A stretch of DNA of 64,000 nt from Methylocystis sp. IM3 (GTDB lineage Bacteria; Pseudomonadota; Alphaproteobacteria; Rhizobiales; Beijerinckiaceae): positions 2,772,501-2,836,500 of the forward strand of contig NZ_JBBPBZ010000002.1 in NCBI RefSeq assembly GCF_038070105.1, written 5' to 3'. Each line of letters begins with the position of its first letter. Positions within the stretch are counted from its first letter, which is position 1. Under the pieces are notes generated by a model. That model made no database searches. It saw only the letters and a program-made list of their open reading frames with translations, and was not told the origin of the DNA. The position numbers and the translations under genes are program-made. Shown here in pieces: positions 16,840 to 24,591 of the stretch.

Positions 16840-16914
16840 TGGAGCGGGCGATGGGAATCGAACCCACGACATACAGCTTGGGAAGCTGTCGTTCTACCAC
16901 TGAACTACGCCCGC
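16840..16914 (-). tRNA. tRNA-Gly(CCC)
   Basis: A full cloverleaf of 75 nt with encoded CCA. The acceptor stem is GCGGGCG pairing with CGCCCGC, the anticodon loop is TTCCCAA (anticodon CCC) and the T-loop is TTCGATT. It is the right-hand target of the integrated element. Because recombination falls in the anticodon region, its 3' half should come from the element and its 5' half from the host. Confidence 0.95.
16867..16887. other. Right attachment site core (attR)
   Basis: The 21-bp segment identical to 6251-6271, inside the intact tRNA-Gly gene. Together the two cores define the element's ends. Confidence 0.8.
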
Positions 16915-17343
16915 GAGTCGCGTCGAAACGCCCGAAATTTCTAGCGGAACTCCGGGGGCTCCGCAAGCCCGTCGATCTTTCGCCGACCGGAACAGAACGC
17001 GATCGAAGCCGACATTGCGCGACGGCAAGCGCCACGAAAACCCCAACGGTGGCTTCGGCTCACGTCCCGTTCATGCGCTCGTCAAACGCCAAAACTGCCA
17101 CGCCGATGAGTCCAATCCGCTGTCACGTAGCCTGTCGGAACGCCTCACCGAGCCTGCGAAGAAGCTCCCGCACAAGCCCGAGATTGCGGCTGTCGGCTCT
17201 GCGGCAGGGCGGGAGGCGACGCGCACAGGACGCGCAGCTCCAGCAGGCGCCTCGACACGCCCATGAATTTCAAAGCTTGAGATGGAGCGAGAAACCGGTT
17301 TGCGGTTATCGAAACGGCTTGCGCCCTTGATTATAAGCAGGTT
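16915..17343. other. Intergenic stretch with no assignable gene
   Basis: Open frames here do not resemble proteins I know and have no convincing ribosome-binding sites. Frames running through the tRNA are artefacts. I see no repeat or mobile-element signature. Confidence 0.5.
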
Positions 17344-17421
17344 TTACGTCGCTCCATGCAATCTGAAAGCTGATGCGAATATGAAGCCGGTCGTGATCCC
17401 GAAGACAATAACGCCTTTCAT
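17344..17421 (-). CDS. Possible 25-residue membrane peptide
   Basis: MKGVIVFGITTGFIFASAFR and a few more residues: one short hydrophobic segment, no cysteine. Its ATG overlaps the stop of a 12-residue frame that has a GAGAGGA ribosome-binding site (17418-17456). Position is just downstream of the ABC ATPase gene. It may be a real microprotein or chance; the coupled arrangement is the only support. Confidence 0.22.
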   Translation of the reverse strand: MKGVIVFGITTGFIFASAFRLHGAT

Positions 17422-17490
17422 CCGGCGTCCTTGATTGCTTCGCGAATATTACCCATAGAGCGGTCCTCTCGAAGGTAAGGATTGTGACGC

Positions 17491-18900
17491 TCAGTGCGGC
17501 GGCATCCAGATCCATAAAGGCGGCGCGCCAGGGAAGTGGACATCCTTGACGATCGTCTCGTCCGACACATTGTCCGGCTTGAGATAGATGTAATAATTGT
17601 CATTGCGTTGAAACAGTTCGTCCTTGGGCGTGCTTTCCGGGCTGATCAGCATGTTGTTTGCGAAGCGCACATGCATGTAATGGGGAAGCAGTTCCGTAAA
17701 CTTCTCGGCACGCGCTTCGAGCGTGAACCGATAAAGCTGCCGGCCAGTGATTTTCAGCACGGCGGCGGTTGCGTCGGCAATCGGCGTGAGCGGCGCCTCC
17801 TGCCATCCGGTTCCGACCTGGATGAAGGCCTGCACGCTTGGCGACATGACATAGATCGGCGGTTCCTGTCGGGTGTTTTCGATATAGATCGTCACCTCGT
17901 AACGATTGCCGCCGAGGCTGGCGATCGAGGCGATGTCGCTGCGCAGGGTCGAGGTTGCAAGTTCCTCGAGAGCGGCAAGGCGCGCCCGACGCGCTTCGAT
18001 CTCATAACTTTGGTAACGCGCCACGCCCTCGTTCAGAAGAAAAGCAAGGGCGAACAAAACTGCAGCCGCAGCGCCCGCACGCCGAATGGCCATCCAGAGA
18101 TTGGCGCCGAGCTTTTGAAACGCCTGCGCGCCTTCGGCCGCGGCGAGGGTCGGCGGCTCGTGTCGGGCTGGCTCGGGAAGCGAAATCACCCGAAGAGGAC
18201 GCGGCGAGGCCTCGACCTGCGCGCCATCGAGGGGCGTGAGGACGCCCTGCCGCATTTCCAGAACCCGGCCTGCAAGCCCCGCGAGGTCGCGATTGTGCGT
18301 GACCATCACCATGCCGAAACCTTCTTCGGCCCGGAGCGCCTCGAGCAAGGAGACGATCTCTTCCTCTGTTTCTTCGTCGAGATCGCTCGTTGGTTCGTCG
18401 GCCAGAATCAGGCGCGGGGCGTTTATCAGCGCGCGGGCGATGGCGACGCGCCGCTGCTCCCCGCCCGACATTTCGCCAGGGAACGCAGACAGCCGACGAG
18501 ACAGGCCGACCCGCGTCAGCAGATCATGCGCTCTCGCATAAATCTGTTCGGGCTGGGCTTCGCCTCCGAGTAGCGCCGGCAGCGCGACATTGTCGATCGC
18601 GCGCAGATTCGGCAACAGGCTGGAAAACTGAAAGATGAAACCGATTTCCCGGCGGCGGACGTCGGCGAGACGCGCCTCCGGAAGCGTCCATATGTCCACG
18701 CCGCCGATCGCGATCTCGCCGCCTGTGGGGCGAGTCAACGCCCCGATCATGGCAAGCAGCGTCGATTTGCCTGAGCCAGAGCGGCCGACGATTGCGACGA
18801 ACTCTCCGGCGCCGATGACGAGATCGGCCTCCGCCACGGCGTCGACGCGGTTTTCGCCGTCCCGGTAGCATTTCTGCAGACCCGTCGCGCGAAGAATCAT
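17491..18900 (-). CDS. ABC transporter ATPase with C-terminal exported domain
   Basis: Residues 1-225 are a LolD/MacB-type ATPase: Walker [11 protein letters not shown]-loop FQFSSLL, signature [15 protein letters not shown], Walker [16 protein letters not shown] and the His switch VTHNRD. Residues near 270-290 form one membrane segment ([18 protein letters not shown]), and about 175 further residues follow that should lie outside the membrane and end in IWMPPH. ATPases of this class normally stop after the nucleotide-binding domain, so this extension is unusual and suggests a part that works with the exported neighbour. The ATG overlaps the permease stop by four bases. It forms an operon with the NosZ-like protein. 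Confidence 0.88.
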   Translation of the reverse strand: MILRATGLQKCYRDGENRVDAVAEADLVIGAGEFVAIVGRSGSGKSTLLAMIGALTRPTGGEIAIGGVDIWTLPEARLADVRRREIGFIFQFSSLLPNLRAIDNVALPALLGGEAQPEQIYARAHDLLTRVGLSRRLSAFPGEMSGGEQRRVAIARALINAPRLILADEPTSDLDEETEEEIVSLLEALRAEEGFGMVMVTHNRDLAGLAGRVLEMRQGVLTPLDGAQVEASPRPLRVISLPEPARHEPPTLAAAEGAQAFQKLGANLWMAIRRAGAAAAVLFALAFLLNEGVARYQSYEIEARRARLAALEELATSTLRSDIASIASLGGNRYEVTIYIENTRQEPPIYVMSPSVQAFIQVGTGWQEAPLTPIADATAAVLKITGRQLYRFTLEARAEKFTELLPHYMHVRFANNMLISPESTPKDELFQRNDNYYIYLKPDNVSDETIVKDVHFPGAPPLWIWMPPH

Positions 18901-20180
18901 GGCGCGCTTTCCATCTGGATCATACGAGCTGGCTCAAGGCGCAACGCTCGGCGGCTCGCCAACAGGGCGCCGATGAGGCCCAGCGCGAGGCCGAAGCACA
19001 GAGAGGCTGCGCCGGCGCCGACGACGAAGCCATCCGGCGGACCCTCAAAGGGCACGCCGAGCGAGGCGAAGTAAAACCCTAGCGACCGCGCAGCGAGAAA
19101 GATCAGCGAAATGCCGAATACGATGCCGGCGATCCCGCCAATTCCGGTGATGATGAACGCCTCGAACAATGTGAGCGTGATGATCTGCCGGGGCCGGGCC
19201 CCCATCGCTCGCAGCATGCCGATCTCACGATAGCGCTCCTGCACGATCGCCGAGAACAAAAGCGAGACAACGAAGAGCAACGCCATGAATAGCAAAGCCC
19301 CGAAAACGCCGACTCCCCAGACAAGACTGCCGAGCGATTGCCGCGCCGAGGTGAAGATTGGATTGCCCGATACGACCTTGATTTGTGGAATCTGTCCAAT
19401 GGCGAAACGCGCCTGTTCGAGAGAAGCGCCCGGCGCCAGTTGCAGCAGGTAAGCCGAGACCCTGCGCGGCGCGAGCTCCGGCAGACATTCGGGCGCCATG
19501 TGGCGATGATGATGGTCGCCGGCCGTCTCATGCGGGGACGGAGAGCCGGCCGGGCGCATCTGCCGAGCTGAGGCGATCAGCTGATCGAGCCCCGCGAAAG
19601 TGAGGAAGTAGGATTCATCGACAGGCCCAACGCCCGTATGCCCCAGGCGATCTGTGATGGTCAGGGTCTTACCGCAGATGGAAATCGTCTCGCCGGGCCT
19701 CTGCGTCACGCGTTCGCCGACAAGAAGCTCCGTGGCGCCAAGAGAAGGGCGCCGACCCTGGGGGAGCCAGGGCTCGACGGTAAAGTCGGCGGACGGATCA
19801 TAGGCGATGAGCCGTATGGCGCGACCCTCGACGCCCGCCTGCACGAGACGCTGGGGCGCGACCCTGGCGACGCCTGGAACTTGACGAAGCGTCTCGCCGA
19901 GCGAGTCGTCCAGTTCGAGTTCCGTCGGCTGCACGGTGAGCAGCGTGCTCGTCAGATTGACGAGGGTTCCCTGCGGCACGATGACGAGATCGGCTCCCAT
20001 CCGGGAGAAACTGGTCAGAATGCCGTCACGCAGCGACCAGCCGAGGATGGCCCCGGAGAACCCGACGCCGACAGCAATCATGATCGCAATACCCAGAAAG
20101 ACGCTGCGAAGCAGCCTCCGGGCGACATTTTGTGCGGCGAGTCGCAGCAGAAGAAAGCGCGCGCGGGATCGGAAGGACAT
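18897..20180 (-). CDS. ABC transporter permease, FtsX/MacB/LolC type
   Basis: Membrane partner of the ATPase encoded next. The 427-residue protein has one N-terminal membrane segment (IMIAVGVGFSGAILGWSL), a large periplasmic domain of about 220 residues, and three C-terminal segments in the FtsX domain (FGALLFMALLFVVSLLFSAIVQERYREIGMLRAMGA, the family hallmark loop). The periplasmic domain includes a His-rich stretch (HETAGDHHHRHMAPE) around residue 225, suggestive of metal binding. With a copper-type enzyme in the same operon, roles in copper supply or maturation are possible. That is inference. Confidence 0.88.
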   Translation of the reverse strand: MSFRSRARFLLLRLAAQNVARRLLRSVFLGIAIMIAVGVGFSGAILGWSLRDGILTSFSRMGADLVIVPQGTLVNLTSTLLTVQPTELELDDSLGETLRQVPGVARVAPQRLVQAGVEGRAIRLIAYDPSADFTVEPWLPQGRRPSLGATELLVGERVTQRPGETISICGKTLTITDRLGHTGVGPVDESYFLTFAGLDQLIASARQMRPAGSPSPHETAGDHHHRHMAPECLPELAPRRVSAYLLQLAPGASLEQARFAIGQIPQIKVVSGNPIFTSARQSLGSLVWGVGVFGALLFMALLFVVSLLFSAIVQERYREIGMLRAMGARPRQIITLTLFEAFIITGIGGIAGIVFGISLIFLAARSLGFYFASLGVPFEGPPDGFVVGAGAASLCFGLALGLIGALLASRRALRLEPARMIQMESAP

Positions 20181-20249
20181 GCTTGGCTCGGGCGTTACTC
20201 GGAAATACGGCCCGACTTTGAAGCCGGGCCGCCAGTGTCGCAGGGATGC

Positions 20250-20417
20250 TTACTGATCGCTGAAGCAGGCAAGGTGGAACGACCGACGCGACGGCTTGCC
20301 CGTCACATCGTAGGCGCAGACACGCATCTGCATCGGGTAATCCAGAAGACCAACCGTGCAGAACCCGGGCTCCACCCGACTCATAAGCCGCGCTGCCGAT
20401 GACGCGAGCCATCGCAT
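20250..20417 (-). CDS. Possible 55-residue protein between propeller and permease genes
   Basis: The frame reads MRWLASSAARLMSRVEPGFC onward and ends RRSFHLACFSDQ, with three cysteines and natural-looking composition (GLLDYPMQMRVCAYDVTG). An overlapping frame starting MADFEHRLACVINAMARV at 20447 has a better ribosome-binding site (GGGGAAAG), so the true gene could involve both frames through a shift. It fills an otherwise empty 290-base gap within the operon. Confidence 0.38.
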   Translation of the reverse strand: MRWLASSAARLMSRVEPGFCTVGLLDYPMQMRVCAYDVTGKPSRRSFHLACFSDQ

Positions 20418-20471
20418 TGATCACGCAAGCGAGGCGATGTTCGAAATCAGCCATTTCTTTCCCCTGCGTAC

Positions 20472-22142
20472 TCAAACCGTCGTCGACCGGCTGTGAATCA
20501 ACTCCTGGTTATTGCGCGGAATGATGACGCAGTCATGGTGTCCGCCGAAGTTCGGGATGTACCCCACCGGCTCAAGCGTATCCTGGGTGAAGATGAAGGT
20601 GCCCGCCTCCAGCCGTTGGAAGCCGCTGAAGATCGCCAGCACATACTTGCCATCGTAGGTGACATGCATGGTCTGCGTATCGACGCCGACATTCTCGAAG
20701 CGCTTGATCGTCGTCCAGGTCTTGGTGTCGACGACCACGATCGAGCTTTTCGCCGGCTTCTGGTGCAGCTCGGAGACGAACATCTTCGAGGCGTCCATCG
20801 AGAAGGTGATGTGGAACGGGCTCGGCGTCGATCCCGTCCAATGAGAATCCTTGAAGACGGTGACGCGTTTCCAGTTGCGCGGATCGCGGTCCTCGCAATT
20901 GAACACGCCCATGCTGTTCTGACGGGTATTGTTCGTCATGGTGAACCACTTGCCGTCCGGGCTGAAGCCGCATTCGTGGCCCGAGGTCACCACATTGTCG
21001 AGCGCCAGCTCCCAGATGCCGTCGGCGATCTTCTTGATTGGCAGCGCGTCCTTTGTCGTGCCATCCGGGGAGGAGATGGCGGCGATCGGCTCCATCGTCG
21101 TACGGTCGAAGACAACGCCCACCGCGAACATGCGCAGCGTCACGAGCGACAGCGGATGAATGGGATGATGGACGCAGTTATCGGCGCCGGTCAAAGCCTT
21201 CACGTCGCTGCCGGGGAGCTGGCCGGTATAGGCGAGATATTCGCCCATCGGCACCATTTCCCACTCGAGCTTGTTGCCCTTGACGCCGCGATAATCATAG
21301 AGGCCCGTTTCCGGCGCCTTGACGAGACGGCTGATGCGGACCTTGCCGCCCTTGAACCAGTTGTCCTGAAGCAGACCATTGGGCTCGGCGCCGATCCAGT
21401 CGAATCGGAAGGCGTCGATCACTTCGGTCTTGTCGTAGCCGGTCGCGCGCTTGAAAAAGGCGACGATGTCCTTCTGGCCGTCGGAGACGGAGAAGCCGGA
21501 CGCGTCCGGGAAAATCACCGTATGCACGCCAAGCCCGATGCCTGTGGTCTCGGCGATATTCTCCAGCAGGTTCATCTGCTGCCCATCGAAACCGACGCGA
21601 TAAATCTGGTTCCCCTGGCCCCACAACGGATCGAGCATGCCATGTTCACGGATCTGCGTCGGGATTCCGTAGATGAGGACGTTCTGGGCGCCCTGCGTGG
21701 AGTTCAGGAATTCGAAGCCCTTGCGCGGATCGGCCGAGGGGAAGGCCGCGAGATGGTGGGCGATCGGGCAGCTGTCGCCATAGTTCCAATATTCGATCCA
21801 GGCCATCGTCTTTCCGGTGGCGAGATCCTGCGCCTGCGCGCCGCCGCCGAGTTTCGTGGGCGTGAGCCATACGTAGTCGCCGAGGGTGGCGAGGCGCAGC
21901 GCATTGGCCTCGGCCGCCGAGGCCGTCGGAACCAGCGGATTGGACTCTCCCATCAGGCTTGAAAGCAGCCCCTTCGCGCTTGCGGAGCGAGCGCCGAGGA
22001 TCGTCCCGACGACGCCGGTCGTGGCGGCGGCCAGCAGCTTGCGACGATCAATTGGCCCCCGCTGATTATAGAGCCGCGTCACGTTTGGCGCGTTCACCTC
22101 CGAGGCGTCCGCGTTCTTGTTCATATTCTCATCATTGGACAT
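20472..22142 (-). CDS. Tat-exported NosZ-like beta-propeller enzyme (thiocyanate-dehydrogenase type)
   Basis: A 556-residue periplasmic protein related to the catalytic propeller of nitrous oxide reductase. The ATG at 22142 follows GGGGAAAG; a Tat signal (DRRKLLAAATTGVVG) and an Ala-Ser-Ala cleavage region follow. Repeated His motifs fit a multicopper cluster in a propeller: CPIAHH near residue 128, CVHHPIHP near 325, SGHECGF near 388, PFHITFS near 443, TMHVTYDGKYV near 491 and GGHHDC near 535. The C-terminal cupredoxin CuA domain of true NosZ is absent, as in thiocyanate dehydrogenases. The ABC transporter genes follow; the usual nosR/nosDFYL set is missing, which also argues against N2O reduction. 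The substrate is unproven. Confidence 0.8.
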   Translation of the reverse strand: MSNDENMNKNADASEVNAPNVTRLYNQRGPIDRRKLLAAATTGVVGTILGARSASAKGLLSSLMGESNPLVPTASAAEANALRLATLGDYVWLTPTKLGGGAQAQDLATGKTMAWIEYWNYGDSCPIAHHLAAFPSADPRKGFEFLNSTQGAQNVLIYGIPTQIREHGMLDPLWGQGNQIYRVGFDGQQMNLLENIAETTGIGLGVHTVIFPDASGFSVSDGQKDIVAFFKRATGYDKTEVIDAFRFDWIGAEPNGLLQDNWFKGGKVRISRLVKAPETGLYDYRGVKGNKLEWEMVPMGEYLAYTGQLPGSDVKALTGADNCVHHPIHPLSLVTLRMFAVGVVFDRTTMEPIAAISSPDGTTKDALPIKKIADGIWELALDNVVTSGHECGFSPDGKWFTMTNNTRQNSMGVFNCEDRDPRNWKRVTVFKDSHWTGSTPSPFHITFSMDASKMFVSELHQKPAKSSIVVVDTKTWTTIKRFENVGVDTQTMHVTYDGKYVLAIFSGFQRLEAGTFIFTQDTLEPVGYIPNFGGHHDCVIIPRNNQELIHSRSTTV

Positions 22143-22363
22143 GACACTTTCCCCATCATGGCAAAGGCGCCGCACGCGCCCTTGGCGCAATTCCCCAAGG
22201 CCAGCATACGCCATTTCCCTGCTGCCGCTATCGGCGCATAGGCGCCCACGGCCGAGATGCCGTCAAGCCGCACGTGGCCAAAATGAGCACTCATGGGTTT
22301 GACTTCCTCAATTCGAAAAGATCAGACTTTTCCCTGAATTGAAATTTCAGGGAGCGCCCGATC

Positions 22364-24076
22364 GTGTCTTCATGCGAAGTTGAGAATGGAGATCTCGGCA
22401 CTGCACAAAATGGTGGGGCGGGATCGGGCCAGATTGGCGTTCTGGGCGCATTGTCGATCGGGGTCGGCGGCATCGTTGGCGGCGGATTCTTTGCGACGTT
22501 CGGCCTTGCCGTCGTTGGGTCGCGCGGCTCGACTTATATTTCGTTCCTGCTCGGCGGCGTGCTCGCGCTTCTCACAGCCTATTCCTATGTCCGGCTGACG
22601 TTACGGTATCCCGGACCCGCCGGCACCGCCGGGTTCGTCAGGCGCGCGTTCGGGCGCTCGCTGCTGCCGGCAAGCGTCAATGTTCTCCTCATCTATAGTT
22701 ACATCGCCATCATGGCGGTCTATGCGCATGCGCTCGCCGCCTATGCGGCGTCCTATTTGCCCGCTGACCATCAGACGGCTTGGCTACATCTCCTGAGTTC
22801 CGCAGGCATTTTATTACTGGGATATATCAATTTCGCAGGCGCAGCATTGATGGCGAAATTCGAGAGCCTGTTCAACATCGGCAAGCTTGCGATCCTTGCT
22901 GTTTTCATCGGGGCGGGCTTTCTGCTCGGCAGCCCGGACTGGAGCAGACTCGGCGCTGAAAATTTCGTGCCGACGACACAGATCGTCTCGAGCGGAATGA
23001 TCGTTTTCCTCGCCTATGAAGGCTTCGAACTCATCTCCAATGCTTCCGCGAGAATCAGCAATCCGGAAAAGACCCTGCCCATCGCGTTCTACGGGAGCGT
23101 CGCGTCCGCGATCGTCATCTATGTCCTCGCCATCGTGGTCGCCATCGGCCACATGCCCTTCGACGCCATGAAGGAAGCCCAGAACTTTGCCTTGTCGGCC
23201 ACGGCTCAGCAGTTCATGGGCTCGTTCGGTTTCGCGCTGATGACGCTCGGCGCCGTTCTCGCATCCGCTTCCGCGATCAACGCTGATTTCTTCGGCGCGT
23301 CCAAGCTACCGGTCATGCTTTCGGAGCATGGCGAGATGCCGTCCAGATTTTCGCGAGAGATCAACGGCAAACACGTCGTCAGCATGGTCTTTGTCGGGGC
23401 GATCGCCCTCCTCTGCGTGAATTTCGTCGGATTATCGGAATTGTCGGCTGCGACAAGCGGCGGCTTTCTCATTGTTTACGCCGTGGTGAACTTCGCAAAT
23501 GCGAAACTGGCGCATGAAACCCGCAGCCACGAATGGGTTCCCATTCTCGCGGGGCTCTTCTGCATCGTGGCGCTCGGGGTGACGATTTACGATTTCACCC
23601 GAAGCGCCGCGACAATGAGTTCGGCCTTGGCGATTCTGGCGATCGCCCTGCTCGCAATCGCGTCGGAATTTGCGTTCTGCGCCTTCTGGCCGGACCGGGG
23701 AGCGCCCGATGCGAACCAGCCGGGCGCCGCGCCCGCGCCCGCTGGCGAGGCCACGGCCTTTGCCTGGAAAGGTCCCGCCATCGCCGCGGCTGTCCTCGCA
23801 GTTGTGGCGATTGGCGCATTGCCCCTCGTCAGAAACGCTCTTTCCGAGAAGGGGGGCGCGCCGACCCCAGTAAATGACCAGGCGCTGCAACCGGTCGACC
23901 TTGCGCCAGCAACTTCGCCTGCCGCTGAAAACGCCCCCGCCCGGGTCGTCGCTCCTGAACCGCAGAAAGCATCGCCAGCGGAGACTGCTCCAGCCGCGCC
24001 GGCCGCAATACAGAAGGCGGGCGAAGCACGCGCTGCGGGAGCCGCCTCGAAGCCGCGCAAGAAAAGAAAGAAATAG
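22364..24076 (+). CDS. APC-superfamily permease with Ala/Pro/Lys-rich tail
   Basis: Inner-membrane amino acid or amine permease. The 570-residue protein (GTG start) shows the APC first-helix signature GVLGALSIGVGGIVGGGFFA, about twelve membrane segments, and a further hydrophobic segment near residue 475 followed by a 90-residue tail rich in Ala, Pro and Glu that ends in PRKKRKK. The tail is not typical of the family. It diverges from the NosZ-like operon across a 220-base region, so shared regulation is possible. Substrate cannot be deduced. Confidence 0.85.
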   Translation: MSSCEVENGDLGTAQNGGAGSGQIGVLGALSIGVGGIVGGGFFATFGLAVVGSRGSTYISFLLGGVLALLTAYSYVRLTLRYPGPAGTAGFVRRAFGRSLLPASVNVLLIYSYIAIMAVYAHALAAYAASYLPADHQTAWLHLLSSAGILLLGYINFAGAALMAKFESLFNIGKLAILAVFIGAGFLLGSPDWSRLGAENFVPTTQIVSSGMIVFLAYEGFELISNASARISNPEKTLPIAFYGSVASAIVIYVLAIVVAIGHMPFDAMKEAQNFALSATAQQFMGSFGFALMTLGAVLASASAINADFFGASKLPVMLSEHGEMPSRFSREINGKHVVSMVFVGAIALLCVNFVGLSELSAATSGGFLIVYAVVNFANAKLAHETRSHEWVPILAGLFCIVALGVTIYDFTRSAATMSSALAILAIALLAIASEFAFCAFWPDRGAPDANQPGAAPAPAGEATAFAWKGPAIAAAVLAVVAIGALPLVRNALSEKGGAPTPVNDQALQPVDLAPATSPAAENAPARVVAPEPQKASPAETAPAAPAAIQKAGEARAAGAASKPRKKRKK

Positions 24077-24100
24077 AAAAACGTTACGCTTGGCGATCGG

Positions 24101-24559
24101 GTGTACGGAGCCACGCCGGTGGGAAACAAGCCATCGAATCTCAGTCTGCCACAGAAAGCGCTGATTCAATATCGGATGACAGAATTCGTCATCGAGCATC
24201 TGATCGATTGCGTTCGCGCGCTCGACGGCGACCTGCATCTCGCGCTTATTCTTGCCGTCGTCGGTCAGGCGTCTCTGAAGCGTTTCGTCCATGCGCCCGA
24301 AGGCGGCCTCGACGTCTTCGACAGATCCATAAGCGCATCGCGTTTGGCCGACATCACGGGGCTCCCACGCCAGACCGTTCGCCGCAAACTCATCATTGCC
24401 CAAGAGCGCGGATGGCTGGAGCAAACAGATAATAGGGCTTGGCGGATCGTCTCCGATGGCGAACGCATCCCGGTGCGCGAGGCGTTAGAAGGGATTTATG
24501 AGCGCGGCCTCACCCGCGGGCTGAGATTTGCTGGCGAACTGAAACACCTGACCGAATAG
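24101..24559 (+). CDS. Winged-helix transcriptional regulator
   Basis: A 152-residue protein with a GTG start 24 bases after the permease. Residues 85-125 form a winged helix-turn-helix (ISASRLADITGLPRQTVRRKLIIAQERGWLEQ), close in style to MarR/IclR-type DNA-binding domains. The N-terminal half is helical. Gene order suggests that it controls the upstream permease or the divergent NosZ-like operon. That role is inference. Confidence 0.7.
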   Translation: MYGATPVGNKPSNLSLPQKALIQYRMTEFVIEHLIDCVRALDGDLHLALILAVVGQASLKRFVHAPEGGLDVFDRSISASRLADITGLPRQTVRRKLIIAQERGWLEQTDNRAWRIVSDGERIPVREALEGIYERGLTRGLRFAGELKHLTE

Positions 24560-24591
24560 GCGAGCGTCAATCGCGTACGGCCGTTTCAGGA

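Larger units (their letters stand above)
6251..16887. mobile_element. Integrated phage-satellite-like element in tRNA-Gly
   Basis: A 10.6-kb block bounded by a direct 21-bp repeat inside tRNA-Gly(CCC), with a tyrosine integrase beside the intact tRNA copy. It holds a replication module (primase-helicase plus a repeat-rich candidate origin), an XRE regulator, seven or so small orphan genes, a lambda-family portal, an HK97-type protease fused to a Mu-gpT-like capsid protein, and an excisionase-like gene. There is no terminase, head-tail connector, tail or lysis gene. That content is too small for an autonomous phage and fits a capsid-encoding satellite that depends on a helper, or a decayed prophage. 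Neighbouring genes on both sides are ordinary chromosomal genes. Confidence 0.85.

Noticed and set aside
16679-16903. Open frame ending in GNRTHDIQLGKL-type sequence
   Set aside because: This text is the translation of the tRNA-Gly gene, a well-known false protein ending; the same applies to frames across 6224-6301.
17344-17456. Methanobactin-like precursor peptide
   Set aside because: Size and copper context tempted this reading, but the peptides contain no cysteine, and none of the methanobactin maturation genes is nearby.
20493-21962. 489-codon open frame antisense to the NosZ-like gene
   Set aside because: Composition is that of antisense high-GC DNA and no motif is seen.
20472-22142. 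True nitrous oxide reductase NosZ
   Set aside because: No C-terminal CuA cupredoxin domain and no nosR, nosD, nosF, nosY or nosL genes in the neighbourhood.
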